This document shows positions 10,254-21,493 of a stretch of DNA of 64,000 nt, one piece after another. The stretch comes from Aquarana catesbeiana (lineage: Eukaryota > Chordata > Amphibia > Anura > Ranidae): NCBI RefSeq assembly GCF_042186555.1, contig NC_133327.1:100172353-100236352 (forward strand), given 5' to 3'. The notes beneath the pieces were generated by a model. That model was not told the origin of the DNA and made no database searches. It was given only the letters and a program-made list of their open reading frames with translations. Numbering within the stretch: the first letter of the stretch is position 1; each line of letters begins with the position of its first letter. The position numbers and the translations under genes were made by a program.

Positions 10254-10837
10254 TAATATTATATTTGATATGCTAATATCTTATATACTAGGTGATATTT
10301 AACCTCTCAAAGATTTCACACAAATTTCTCTGAAGTTGCAGACTCTTGTTTTCAAGGCTGTCCAACTGTAAGCTCCTATAAACATATTTTGGAACTGCAG
10401 GGAACTTCATCCCTTATTGCAATATTCACTTCTCTGGCATCACAAATGATTGGTCAACTGAGGATTTAACAAGTTCCATGTGCCTACTATTTTCCAGGAT
10501 TAAAATTTGTTCCACACACCATTTATGGCTGTACAATGGACGATAGCCTTTATTTTGGCACTCCCAATCTGTCTCATTTTCCCAAGTCCTTGCTAGGATG
10601 GACTCTCTGATGGTTATTGGAAAAAATCTTCCATACTGCTTATAATTCTATACCATGTTTTCATTTCAAAATGGGATATCTGGCTTTCTCCTTATTCCAT
10701 GTCTTGAAGCTTAACGGCATGTTCTTATTTACTGCAATCTATATGCACCAACATCCACTTTGCTAAAGACCTTCATGCCACTTAATTTTAATGTGTTTTT
10801 GTTATCTCATATTGAATATTGATTATTGTACACTTTA
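10254..10837. other. AT-rich unique sequence, no gene supported
   Basis: I see no repeat termini. A few translated phrases near 10735-10800 faintly recall LINE endonuclease sequence but are too short and stop-ridden to call. Confidence 0.4.
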
Positions 10838-11030
10838 AAGTTGATTTACTAAAGGCAAATAGACTGTGTACTTTGGAAGTACAGTTGCTCCCCAGCTTAG
10901 TAAATGTAGGGAAGCTCTGCTAACATTCATTCAACCACGTGTAGGCAAAAATACAGTTTTTTTTTTTTTTTCCTTGCATGTGATTGAGTATTCTTTACAA
11001 AGTGAAGCTTTACCTCATTTATAAAGTGAT
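10838..11030 (+). repeat. TTGATTTACTAAAGGCAAAT-type palindromic repeat, partial copy
   Basis: It starts TTGATTTACTAAAGGCAAAT and continues with GACTGTG, AAGTACAGTTGCTCC and CCTTGCATGTGATTG. Related copies lie at 16083-16142 (minus), 22551-22818, 28918-29171 and, degenerate, at 30070-30230. Complete members end with the complement GCCTTTAGTAAATCAACC, so the family is palindromic. This copy lacks its right end. Confidence 0.75.
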
Positions 11031-12379
11031 TTTAAAGGAAAGAATTTAAAAACAAAAATAGCTAACATGTTATACTTACCAGATCTGTGCAATGGTTTTT
11101 GCACAGAGCAGCTTCGATCCTTTTCTTTTTGGGCCCCCAGCTGGCAGTCCTGGCTCCTCCCCTCTGCTGAGTGTCCCCAGTAGCAACCCTTTTGCTATAG
11201 AGGCACTTGAGCAGGCTCGCTCCCACGGTCTGTGTGTCCATTCACACAAAGAGTGTGGCTTGGCACTGCCCTCCACTCTCTCCTCATTGTCTCACTGACT
11301 GTGATTGACAGTAGCAGGAACCAATGGCTCCCACTGCTGTGTGAGCCAATGAGGAGAGAGCCGCTGCTCTCATGCATATCGCTGGATTGAAATGGGGCCC
11401 ATGTAAATATTAGGGGGTTCTACGGGAACAGCTGCACCCAGAGGGTTATTTACTTTCATGCATAGAAAGCATTAAGGAAAAAAAACTTTCAGCCTTTACA
11501 ATTACTTTAAAGCGTAACTCTACTTTTGATGAGAAAAAAACATTTCCCTCTGGGTGATCTATGTACATTGCAAGGATTATAACAACCTTTGTTGCAGATT
11601 CCTACCTTTTGTTATTCTGAAGTAACCCATGTGTGTTTGTCTGTGCCTCTGCACTGAGTGGGTCTAATGGGAGTGGTTTCATAATTAACTGTCAGCTGTG
11701 CAGCTGCAGGGTACTAATGAGGAAATCTGCTGGACCTGCATCCCTGTAGATGTGCTCCTATTGAAAGTATTTCTCCAAAAATGACATTTTTGTTGCAGGG
11801 GACGCCTGAAATCTGACTTGTATCTTAGTGCAGATTTCGGGAAAAATTGATGAGCCAATCACACAAGTAGGAAATGATGTTTCTGGGGAGTAGTCAGTAC
11901 ACACACTGTGTACAGAACAACTCCATGTAGCCATATTGCAGCCAACTGTCTATATATTTTAAGGCTGTCGGACTTTATTCCCATATATCTTTAGCATTAT
12001 GTTTTTTTTATTTTTCAGCGCAGCACTGTTTTGTATTTTTAAAGTCTGTGCAAGGATTATTATATATTGACCTTAAGTGTTTAGCTGCTTATGTTAGGAG
12101 TTTTTTCTTTTTTTGCGCTGACTGAATCCATTTATCTACCATGTAGCCATATTGCAATGCATTCCCAGAAAATTACAGTGGTTACAGATTGAAAAGGAAA
12201 GGTCATTTTTAATAACATTCAATTACAATATGATTAGTGTCGCAATTATGCGAATTGAAGCTCAGGTTTCACTGGGAAGATAAAAATCAGTTGTTCAGAG
12301 ATTCCTCTGCATTGTAGCTGCGGATCAGTGAGCAGGGAAAGGGGGGGGGGGGGTGTAGTGAGGAGAAGGAGAAAATCCA
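11031..12379. other. No gene; dispersed frog-type repeat with degenerate hairpin
   Basis: At about 11030-11530 lies a repeat-like block with a CATGCATAGAAAGCATTAAGG phrase near 11459. This is a decayed version of the perfect hairpin at 18165-18203. The remainder to 12379 is AT-rich with a G-run at about 12343-12352. I see no supported coding region. Confidence 0.45.
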
Positions 12380-12607
12380 TGTTCAGAAAGTAATGCATCT
12401 GCGAATCAGATGCGTTCCCATAGAAGATAATGGGCTTGTAATTCGCACCGCAATGCCCAGAAAACGCACGCGTTTTTTGTGCAATGCGCAGTGCAAATGC
12501 AACGCACATATGTGAACCAGATGCATTCATATGAATGTATTTTAAAATGTCCTGCGAATTGGATGCGGTGTAAGCCGCATCTAATTCGCATAGGTGTGAA
12601 CAGGGGC
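12380..12607. repeat. GCGAATTGGATGCG-type repeat, right end
   Basis: It contains AATCAGATGCG, GCGAATTGGATGCGG and the terminal phrase GCATAGGTGTGAACAGGGGC. The reverse complement of its end (GTTCACACCTATGCGAATTA) matches the start of the element at 45605. The piggyBac B element is inserted exactly at its edge. Confidence 0.6.
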
Positions 12608-12991
12608 TCAACCTTCTTGGCGGTATTCCCGTGTGTGGCTCGGGGTGAGGTTTCAGTACCATTAGCGGTAACCCCGAGTATTGCTTCGCTGGATCCTGGA
12701 AGAGGTGACTTACCTTGTCCCCGGGATCCTGCGATGTACTCCCGCTGTATATGGCGGCCGGATCCTCCGCTCAATCCTCTGTGTGTTCCGGCTTCCCTTC
12801 CCTGCGACGCAGGGGGTGGAACCGGCGGTAGATTCAAAAAGTGTAAAACACAACACACACCATACATTGTAATCTTATTGGATTACATTACAGTATACAA
12901 TAAATTGACCTCAGTTTGCTCTCCAGTGCTTTATCCAGTCCCCTTGCTTGCAGTTTTACTGTACTTTCTGCCTGGAAAGTGGAGAATGACC

Positions 12992-15738
12992 ATGGCATCA
13001 AAAAAGCGCGCCTCTACCTCAAAAGCGGTTTATGACGTGCTGGAAAACAGCGATAGCGATACAGAATCACTTGCAGAACTGAGTGATATCGATTCGTGGG
13101 AAGTTCATCATCAGATACAGAAAGTGATTTCTGCGATGATCCTGTGACTGACCTTAGTGATGTGCGTACTTGGTGCTCTATTGACTGTGGTACGGATCAC
13201 GTAGCGTCCCCAAGATTCCCATTTACTGGAGCACCTGGTATCAAAGTGGATGTTGAAGATGACAACCCCTTGGCATACCTCCAACTATTTTTGACCGATG
13301 AGGTTATTGAAAAAATAGTTACGAAGACAAACCGGGACCAGGAGCAAGAAGCTGCTACGCATCGGAGGTTTTCAAGGAGCAGAAAGTGGGAACCAGTGAC
13401 CAAAGAGGACATATGGAAATTTCTAGGCCTAATAATTCTTCAGGGAGTGGTGGGGAAGAACCCTGCAGAAGTGGTATTGGACAACCAATAAATTACTAGC
13501 CATTCCATTCTTTGGCACGGTCATGACAGAGTACAAATTTTCCCTGATAATGAAATATTTGCACTTTGAAAATAATGAAGCATTTGACAAAACCACTCAT
13601 CCACTCATCCAGCACCCAAACTCAAGAAGATTTGGGAGGTATATCAGATGATTATGAAACATTTCCAACAGAGTTATGTGCCAGATAGAGACATCAGCAT
13701 AGACGAAAGTCTAATGGCCTACAGGGGAAGGCTCAGCTGGATAAAAAATATAGCACCAAAGAGGGCATGATTTGGCGTAAAATCTTTAATGCTATGTGAA
13801 TCGAGCACCGGTTACATTTGGAATTCTGTCCTATACACTGGAAAAGGAACCAAATTCAACCAAAAATACAGTCATTATGGAATGGCAACCTCTTCAGTTC
13901 TTTCATTGATTGAGCTATTGCTAAACCAGGGCTATTGTGTAACTACAGACAATTTTTACATCTCCTGATCTCTATGAGCTCCTTCTACAGAACAAAACGG
14001 ATGCCTATGGAACCGTTTGGGCTAACCGGCATGACATGCAACCAACCTTTGGCAATAAGAAGCTCGAGCCCGGTCCTGCCCTCTAATCCAGCCGTACTGG
14101 CGTATGATAAAGTGACTACAGCGATTTCTTCACTACCATTGAAGTTCACTCCAGGACAATACCTGTTACACTTATCAAAAATCCCCCCCAAAAATACTTC
14201 AAATCAATAGCCATGCACCGGATAAACGCTGCCAGGCTCTGCATACCGGTACATTGGAGGTCCACACAGCCACCTTCACTAAAGGAATGGGCCCTACGGA
14301 TCGACAATAGCAACGATGAAGGAACTGATCCTTGCATCGCAAGATAAAATCTCCAGCTTCTCAGCTTTCTGGGAGGCGTGGTTCACATACAAAAACTCTC
14401 AACCGTATCAGGACTTATTGCAAGAAATTGTGTAATCTATTATCATAATGCAAATTTACTGTGGATGGGCTTCCCTCGGAGATCCAGTAAGCCCAGTGAA
14501 TGTAGCAGGTAGACAGTAGGCGGAGAGGGTAGCAGGTGGGACCCCACCTTCTCTCCGAATATCCCCCTACCCCCCTCTTCTTTCTGTATTCTTTTCCCCC
14601 TTCCCTCCCCCCTCTACCCTATCTTCTTTCTCTTATCCGGATACAATATGAGCCCTGTAACTGATTGGTTGTGGTGCTTGGTTAGGGTAGTAATGCCCGA
14701 TACTGAGCCCCATATCCATAGCCACAGATGAGGACAACTGGGTAAAGATGGGCTAATATTTCTATACTCTGGCAGGTGGTTCCAGGAATAAGTTGAAATA
14801 GTTATAAACTATCCTGTGAGCAGTCATAGTGAACTGAGGAGCATATAACTTATAGAACATTGACCAAGCTTTCTTTTATTACGTAAATAAGACACACTTG
14901 GAACTTGCGTATTTGCTGCATAATTGCTATACTTTGAATATGTGAATATTGCTTGAAAAACTTCTAATGGAACCTGTTACCCAATTTGTTACATTGTAGT
15001 ATTGTTACACTGTGCTGCATACTTCTTGAAACTCGTAATAAAATCTTTATGAAGAAAAAAAAGGTCGAGACGGGAGAAATGGTTGCCTGGCAGAAAGGCA
15101 TAATGATGGAACTGCGATGGCGTGACAAAAAAGATGTGTGCCTAATGAGTACAATCCATAACACCTTCCCTGCAATGGAATACACAAAAGGTCGGAAAGA
15201 CATCATGAAACCACAAGTGGTTATAGACTACAACAACACCAAGGGAGGTGTTGACAGAGCCGACCAAGCAATGAAATTTTATCCAGCCATGAGAAAACAA
15301 CAAAAAAAGTATTATAAGAAGATCTTCAGGCATCTTCTTGAGCAATGCCTATGGAATGCCTTCATTCTACTAAAAAAAAGGAGTCACAAGCCTGTGGTTC
15401 ATGCTGACTTTGTTTGGAAAGTTGAAGAACGTATCTTTCTGAACCACCAAACATCAACGGCTGCAAACAGAGCTGGACGTCGTGCTGCTGGTGTTGTCAA
15501 CCCAGAACGCCTGACTGGTGGTCACTTTATGGACCCCATCCCACCAACTGAAAAAAAGTTAGCACCCACAAGGATGTGCGTAGTTTGCTCAAAGCGTGAT
15601 GACACTGGAAGGAAAATCCGAAAGGAAACCGGGTTCTATTGTCCTGACTGTGACGTTGGACTTGCATGGGACATTGCACAGACATGGGACTGTGCAGTCC
15701 CATGTTTCAAAATTTACCATACCCGGGATATTTACTGA
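12992..15738 (+). pseudogene. piggyBac family B transposase pseudogene
   Basis: The likely start is ATG 12992 (MASKKRAS), within six bases of another ATG at 12986. The acidic N-terminus shifts frame at about 13090-13096 and again after 13440. Stops follow near 13660, 13768 and 13966, and an L1 fragment interrupts the gene at 14074-15062. All three catalytic Asp blocks are legible in pieces: ISIDESLMAYRGRL (Asp codon near 13702), TTDNFYIS (near 13948) and KGGVDRADQ (near 15253). The C-terminus has a cysteine-rich zinc-binding domain (MCVVCSKRDD ... FYCPDCDVGL ... C ... YHTRDIY) ending at TGA 15736-15738. The protein would have cut and pasted the element at TTAA; it cannot be made now. Confidence 0.87.
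14074..15062 (+). mobile_element. 5'-truncated L1-clade LINE fragment inside the piggyBac B transposase
   Basis: Translated pieces such as MHRINAARLCIPVHW match the C-terminal end of the L1 ORF2 found at 50540-51472 (MHLVNAARLCIPPKW). The fragment ends with AATAAAATCTTTATGAAG and an A-run (15053-15062). Imperfect target duplications flank it: AAGAAGCTCGAGCCCGG at 14057-14073 and AAAAAAGGTCGAGACGGG at about 15057-15074. Both fall in the same transposase codons (KKLE.GE), so removing the LINE would rejoin the piggyBac frame region. This is typical target-primed insertion with 5' truncation. Confidence 0.85.
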
Positions 15739-16082
15739 AGCAATATGTCTAGTATTATTGCACCCTTGTTTGGCCCAAAAAAATGTCAGTGTTTTTGATT
15801 TGATTACTGTATATTATTGACTAAAATTTATTGAATAAAATGTATTATTATTATATATTATTTGTTATTATTTATAGTTATTTATTATATTACAATTTAT
15901 GATTTTGTGCTTCAAACTTTATCATACCCTGGATATCTACTAGACTCTTGTTTGGACAGAATTAAGTGAGTGATTCCTAAGAATTACAGACCTACAATAT
16001 AAAACGCCAAATTTCCATGCAAAATAATTGTACTGCTTTCAGCACCTAAAATCCAACATAATCATACCGCCAGGGAGGTTAA

Positions 16083-16142
16083 CATCTGGAGCCACTGCAC
16101 TTACAAAGTGCACAGTCTATTTGCCTTTAGTAAATCAACCTT
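16083..16142 (-). repeat. Terminal fragment of the TTGATTTACTAAAGGC repeat family
   Basis: The sequence ACAAAGTGCACAGTC followed by TATTTGCCTTTAGTAAATCA is the minus-strand form of the repeat end seen at 10838. It abuts the TTAA of piggyBac B. Confidence 0.75.
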
Positions 16143-16539
16143 TTTATATACTAGGCTTTATCCCTGGAATTACTAAAGAATAGCACAGACAGATTTAGCG
16201 AAAGTATCTCATGTGTTCTAAGTACTGTAGCATGCGCCAAAAACATGTACCTGTCTGGAGCTTGTACTTGAATTCGGATCATGCTGCACCACATTTAGAA
16301 GTAAATCACACGGGCACAGTCAGCAGGGGGAATCTACGCCTAATCTGATTAGGGTGTACCCAGGCACACCTGGCAAACCCCCTGCGCACACCTATGATCA
16401 TAGTGATTATTAACCTTGTAGCCCTCCCCAATGTTGTTCCTCCTCCGTGAAAGGTAGAAACATCAGATTACTCCTATAATGAGAAAAAGATACATTGTAT
16501 CCATCCCGTCTCACTAGAGAAAGCTATTATAAAAAAAAG
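16143..16539. other. Spacer, nothing recognised
   Basis: Mixed-composition sequence without supported gene, hairpin or repeat termini. Confidence 0.5.
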
Positions 16540-17920
16540 TTTTATGGGCCATGCACACGATCGGATTCTCCGACGACAAATGTTGGATGTGAGCTTGTTG
16601 TCGGAAAGTCCGACCATGTGTATGCTCCATAGAACATTTGTTGTCGGAATTTCCGCCAACAATTGTGTGAGAACAGGTTCTCAAATTTTCCGACAACAAA
16701 ACTTGTTGTCAGAAATTCCGAGCGTGTGTACCCAATTCCGATGCACAAAAGTTCACGCATGCTCGGAATCAAGCAGAAGAGCCGCACTGGCTATTAACCA
16801 GTTCCCGACCGGCGCACGCCGATGTACGTCGGCAGAATGGCACGGCTGGGCAAATGGACTTGCAGGTACATCCATTTGAATTCCCCGCCGTGCCATTGTG
16901 CGCACGCGCCGGCCGGGTCCCGCGGACTTGATCACCGCGGGGATACCCGCAATCACCTCACGGAGAGGACGAACGGGGAGATGCCGTTGTAAACAGCATC
17001 TCCCCGTTCTGCCTAGTGACAAGTGTCACTCGATCTCTGCTCCCTGTCATCGGAGCAGAGATCAGTGACGTCACACACACAGCCCATCCCCTTACAGTTA
17101 GTAATCACTCCCCTAGGACATACTTAACCCCTCCCCGCCCCCTAGTGGTTAACCCCTTCACTGCCTATGTCATTTACACAGTAATCGGTGCATTTTTAAT
17201 CACACTGATCGCTGTATAAATTACAATGGTCCCAAAAATGTGTCAAAAATGTCCGACATGTCCGCCATAACGTTGCAGTCACAATAAAAATCGCTGATCG
17301 CCGCCATTACTAGTAAAAAAAAAAAATATTAATAAAAATGCCATAAAACTATCCCCTATTTAGTAAACTTTATAACTTTTGCGCAAACCAATCAATAAAC
17401 GCTTATCACAATTTTTTTTTACCAAAAATATGTAGAAGAATACGATCGGCCTAAACTGAGGAAAAAAAATGTTTTTTTATATTTTTGGGGGGATATTTAT
17501 TATAGCAAAATGTAAAAAATAATGCTTTTTATCAAAATTGTCGCTCTTATTTTGTTTATAGCGCAAAAAATAAAAATCGCAGAGGCGATCAAATACCACC
17601 AAAAGAAAGCTCTATTTGTGGGAAAAAAAGGACGTCAATTTTGTTTGGGAGCCACGTCGCAGGACCGCGCAATTGTCAGTTAAAGCGACGCAGTGCCGCT
17701 CTGGTCAGGAAGGGGGTAAAATCTTCCGGGGCTGGAGCGGTTAAACTTCATTTTTCTCGGCTCCTCGTACGTGTTGTACGTCACTGCGTTCTTGACGTTC
17801 GGAATTTCCGACAACATTTGTGTGATTGTGTGTATGCAAGACAAGTTTGACCCAACATCCTTCCGGAAAAAATACACGGTTTTGTTGTTGGAAAATCCTA
17901 TCGTGTGTACATAGCATTAG
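16540..17920. mobile_element. Palindromic frog MITE split by a TTAA element
   Basis: The left part (about 16540-16793) starts TTTATGGGCCATGCACACGA and repeatedly contains TCCGACAACAAA-type phrases and complements. The right part (17745-17920) carries CGGAATTTCCGACAAC and ends CGTGTGTACATAGCATTAG, an imperfect complement of the start. The two halves are separated exactly by the TTAA-bounded element 16794-17744, showing that the piggyBac MITE is the younger insertion. Confidence 0.72.
16794..17744 (+). mobile_element. Short non-autonomous piggyBac (TTAA) element, copy 4
   Basis: TTAA at 16794-16797 and 17741-17744. The 5' end TTAACCAGTTCCCGACC is followed by GATGTACGTCGGCAGAATGG, which matches the 5' end of the transposase-bearing element at 62741 almost exactly. 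The 3' part has TTTATAGCGCAAAAAATAAA and ends GGGGCTGGAGCGGTTAA. Two internal hairpins occur: AACGGGGAGATGC / GCATCTCCCCGTT near 16973-17009 and GATCTCTGCTCC / GGAGCAGAGATC near 17033-17064. Non-coding. Confidence 0.9.
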
Positions 17921-18039
17921 TGTCAGTGTACAATAGGTGCCAGTGAAAGTGCTAGTGTGGATGTCCTTTCGTGGCAGTGTAATGATTTGTGTGAGTGTTA
18001 GTGTCAGTGCATAAAAGTAGGACCAAAAAAAAAAAAATT

Positions 18040-18103
18040 GTCAAATTGTAAAAAGTACTCTGGTCAGGAAGGGGGTAAAACCTTCTGGGACTGAAGTGGT
18101 TAA
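18040..18103 (+). mobile_element. 3' terminal fragment of a TTAA element
   Basis: TCTGGTCAGGAAGGGGGTAA, then CTGAAGTGGTTAA, is the 3' end of the same family, cut off on its left by an A-run. TTAA is at 18100-18103. Confidence 0.8.
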
Positions 18104-18109
18104 AGTCCC

Positions 18110-18235
18110 AACCTCCTCCTTTTTTCTTAAGGTAAGTATTAGGGGGCTGCTGCACACAGAAGGTTTTTTTATCTTACTGCATAGAATGCAGTAAGATAAA
18201 AAACGTCCCGACTTTAGAACCACTTTAAGGTTTGT
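18110..18235. repeat. Repeat with perfect 18-bp hairpin
   Basis: The arms at 18165-18182 (TTTTTTATCTTACTGCAT) and 18186-18203 are exact complements around AGA. The block ends AACCACTTTAAGG. A decayed relative of the hairpin lies near 11450-11480. Confidence 0.8.
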
Positions 18236-18634
18236 TGTGACCCTGGTCATGAAGAGGTTATTAATTCCTCCACTCCCTAAATGCAGCCCACCTTGGATAA
18301 TATTTACCTCCCCATTGATTTTGATTCTGACATGGTCCCGGTATGCTCTTCATACTTTGCATGAGTTCTGTGGCCACATTTTTCCTTATGGGTAAGCCTC
18401 CAGAGGTCCCCCAGAGTATGTCACCCATGAATGGGGCTGTAGTGCACATGTGCAATATGAAGAGGAGCTGAGCGGGACCATGTATTATCCCAGGTGGGTT
18501 GCACTCAGTGGTCGTGTGGGGAGATTTATTAAAGGACAACTATACTAAAAATCCAGTTGACCTTTAAACGTAAACTCTAGGCAAATATATCAATATTAAA
18601 AATAGTTAAATGTAGTATTCTACATTTAACTGTT

Positions 18635-18962
18635 GGGCGGCACAGTGGTGTAGTGGGTAGCGCTCTTGCCTAGCAGTAAGAAGGGTTGTTGGTTCGAATG
18701 CCAACCACGACACTACCTGCCTGGAGTTTGCATGTTCTCCCTGTGCCTGCGTGGGTTTCCTCCGGGTACTCCGGTTTACTCCCACACTCCAAAGACATGC
18801 TGGTAGGTTAATTGGATCCTGTCTAAATTGTCCCTAGTATGTATGAATGTGAGTTAGGGACGTTAGATTGTAAGTTCCTTGAGGGTAGGGACTGATGTGA
18901 ATGTACAATGTATATGTAAAGTGCTGCGTAAATTGACGGCGTAAATTGACCTGAAATAATTA
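18635..18962 (+). mobile_element. tRNA-derived SINE, V-SINE-like
   Basis: It begins GGGCGGCACAGTGGTGTAGT, with an A-box-like TGGTGTAGTGGG and a B box GGTTCGAATGCC (18691-18702), the internal RNA polymerase III promoter of a tRNA-derived head. The body has the phrases GAGTTTGCATGTTCTCCCTG and AAAGACATGCTGGTAGGTTA, characteristic of the vertebrate V-SINE type as I know it. The tail after about 18940 is AAT-rich. It has no protein-coding role; it would be moved by a LINE partner. Confidence 0.85.
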
Positions 18963-20417
18963 AATAAATATTCTGTGTAATAGGATAATAAGTTAACTAA
19001 GTATACAATTCTGTATTGATATCAGCCTCTGTCACTCCCAGCACAGCAGCACTCCAACAGGAGTAGAAGAGGCAGCATTAGGAGCCAATCAATCTCTGCT
19101 GCATGCACATGTGCTGACAGGAGGAGAAAGGAGAGTGAGCAAAGCTGATGACCTATCAGATTGCTTCTGCTCCTTTTTATGTCCAATCATCAGGCTGTTG
19201 GAGGACATGTGACACCAACATATTCTAAAAATTCCATTTGGTGTCACCCTCTTGCCTGTGTGGTGTTTAGTAGACATTAATCACAAAAATAACTGGACAG
19301 AACTACCTATCCTCTGGCAGATGAGGCAGGTTATATTTCTGTGTATTCAACTGTGTATTTACTGTTCTAAGACTATTAATCCTTGAAATTGTTTGTAGCA
19401 CAAAATATAATTGTTAACGTTGGGTAGACATTTCTTTCTTTCTTGCTGTGTGTGCCTATGAGTATACATGAAGTGCTTTTTTTTTTTTTTGTCCTGTAAG
19501 CCTTAGTACATATAATTCCAGAACAGATTTGTTACATTAAACATTTTTCTTCCTACAGTAAATCAGTAATAAAGTATTTTCTGACACGTAAACCACATTT
19601 CATTGCCTAACATCATGTCCCTGGGTAGCCGCTTTTTTTATTCCTTTTTGTAAACTCTCGGTAAATATTTTTTTCTTTAATTAAAAATGTCTATCACTGC
19701 ATAGTATATTTAGAGACAGTAAAAGCAATTTATTTCACTGTTCCGTCATATCAGGCGCTTTGTAAAGGATTTTTGGGTAAACACTATGCCACAGACAGGA
19801 GATGAAATATAAACAAACACGGTGTGATTTTGTTTTCATGGAATGACAGAATAGGTATGCTATATGTCTGCTTCATATAAATAGCCACATTTTCTACGTG
19901 ATTGCACAAGCATGCCCAGCATACATAAGTACTGTTCAAACAGAAGCAAATGCTTAAGTAGACTTACTCTGGCCCTCTATGAAAATAAAACAGGGGATGT
20001 TAAAGGGGGGAAAGATAGGAAAACTGCTTGTAATGTCACGCAGAGACCCCTAGTGGTCAGTAACATGTCAACACCTAGCTGATCAAGGTCTGAGCAAGAA
20101 AAGTTTGATTGCCATTGATTACTTCTGATGACATAATTTTAAATCAGTCTAATAAAGATTACAATTTAATTCAGATTGCTAATTTTTCGATATCAAGCAT
20201 TTTCAGATTTTGAAGTTCAATGCTTCTAAATTAAAAATATTGCACTTAGGTGGCCAGAGCCACAGAAGAAAAAGAATTGGGGTGATTGTTAAAAGAGGAA
20301 ACATTGGTGCAAGGCCTGAAAGATAACACCTACTAGGACAGACTGCAGGAAAGAAGGGAAAAGGGACATGACTGAAGCCTATGAATACATGAAAGCAGTT
20401 GTATACCCTTTTTTGTT
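18963..20417. other. Apparently unique sequence, no gene
   Basis: I see no open frame of note or repeat ends. The segment about 19700-19900 has mixed, non-simple composition that could be conserved non-coding sequence; the window alone cannot show it. Confidence 0.4.
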
Positions 20418-20755
20418 TTTACCTACAGATAAGCCTATAATAAAGCTTATCTGTAGGTAAAATAAATATCTCCTAAACCTGTACGGTTTAGGAGATATTC
20501 ACTTTGCATGCAGCCGCTGATGTCAGCGGCGTATGCGCTATGAAGGTCCAGCAGATGCTGCCGGACCTTGCCAGAAAGAATACTCCCATGCGCATGCATG
20601 GGAGTGATGTCATTGCGGCTCCGGCCACTCACAGCACCGGAGCCGTGAACCTGGAAGAAACGCTGAGGGCAAAATGTCAGCTTCTTCGGCATGGACCGAG
20701 ATGCAATAAGGGGACCTCGTTCTAAGGTGAGTATTTCATAATGAGCTCATTATGC
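20418..20755. repeat. Run of at least six consecutive hairpins
   Basis: Successive inverted repeats are: 20418-20434/20445-20461 (17 bp), 20465-20479/20485-20499 (15 bp), 20513-20520/20523-20530 (GCCGCTGA), 20543-20549/20563-20569 (AAGGTCC, with inner AGCA/TGCT), 20582-20591/20596-20605 (ACTCCCATGC), and 20616-20624/20637-20645 (CGGCTCCGG). A palindrome CATAATGAGCTCATTATG lies at 20738-20755. Arms in the first six are exact. No coding frame is supported. It is probably a dispersed repeat, but the packed hairpin design is unusual. Confidence 0.9.
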
Positions 20756-21302
20756 CTTTTCCTTACAGGGTTTTTTTTCTGTGTGTTTTTTTTTTTTTTC
20801 CATGTGCAGGTATACAAACGCTTTAACAATATACGTAAAGCTAACCACAGATGGGTAGTTTCTTCTGGTTCAGCCTGTGGGATGGAAAAAAAAAAAGAGC
20901 AGATTTCTCCATTTACACAGACGAGGTGGATGGGGAAATCCCCCTCGCAGGTACCTTGTATTCTGACAGCGGAACTTGCCACTGTCAGATTACACAGATC
21001 AGCAACTGCAGCTGCAGTCACGTATTGACAAATTTTTTCCATTCATCAGAATAGGAACAATCACGCACACTGATCGGAATTCATCCAGTCCTTGCTGAAC
21101 CAGCTGAATTTCAATCTGTCTATGGCCAATTTAAGGTTCAGGAGGGCAGTATTTTCAATATGAATCTGAGATAAAGAACATGTGGGTATGATCTCAGACA
21201 GACAGCAGGAAAGTACAACGTATATCTTAAGAAGTGTTATTTTACCAAAAGAGTAGCTAATGCTTAGGACAGACCTCCAGGAAAAATAATGAGTCTTTAA
21301 CA
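20756..21302. other. No gene recognised
   Basis: T-rich run near 20770-20800 followed by unremarkable sequence; open frames on both strands overlap and resemble nothing. Confidence 0.45.
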
Positions 21303-21493
21303 GTAAGGCTGGCCTTACATTATATGATTTTTTTGTACAGCTTTCCTTTAGATTTACCAAAACCATAAAATATGAGGTTGAACCTAAATACTTTCAATGT
21401 GTTTGCAATCAGGCAGGTCCTTGCACCACATAGTTGAAGGTAAATCTAAAGAAAATCGAATAAGAAAATTGTATAATGTATGGCCAGCCTTAC
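21303..21493. mobile_element. Palindromic MITE with GTAAGGCTGGCC ends
   Basis: The left end GTAAGGCTGGCCTTACATTA and right end GTATGGCCAGCCTTAC are complementary with few mismatches. Inner blocks TAGATTTACC and GTAAATCTA also pair. It is 191 bp, non-coding, class undetermined. Confidence 0.75.

Larger units (their letters stand above)
12608..16082 (+). mobile_element. piggyBac family B element, degenerate, with nested L1
   Basis: The right end reads ATCATACCGCCAGGGAGG followed by TTAA (16079-16082). The left end reads TCAA (12608-12611, a decayed TTAA) followed by CCTTCTTGGCGGTATT, its imperfect complement. Between them lies a piggyBac transposase pseudogene in the + direction. The termini and protein differ clearly from family A, so this is a second lineage. 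A 1-kb L1 fragment interrupts it. Confidence 0.88.

Noticed and set aside
10735..10800. LINE endonuclease-like phrase (NLYAPTS)
   Set aside because: A single short phrase among stops; could be chance.
12479..12985. N-terminal extension of the frame before the piggyBac B transposase start
   Set aside because: The open frame begins outside the transposon (before 12608) and crosses its terminus; the family-typical start is MASKKR at 12992.
18635..18720. tRNA gene
   Set aside because: A and B boxes are present, but the sequence continues into a V-SINE-type body and the cloverleaf is not maintained.
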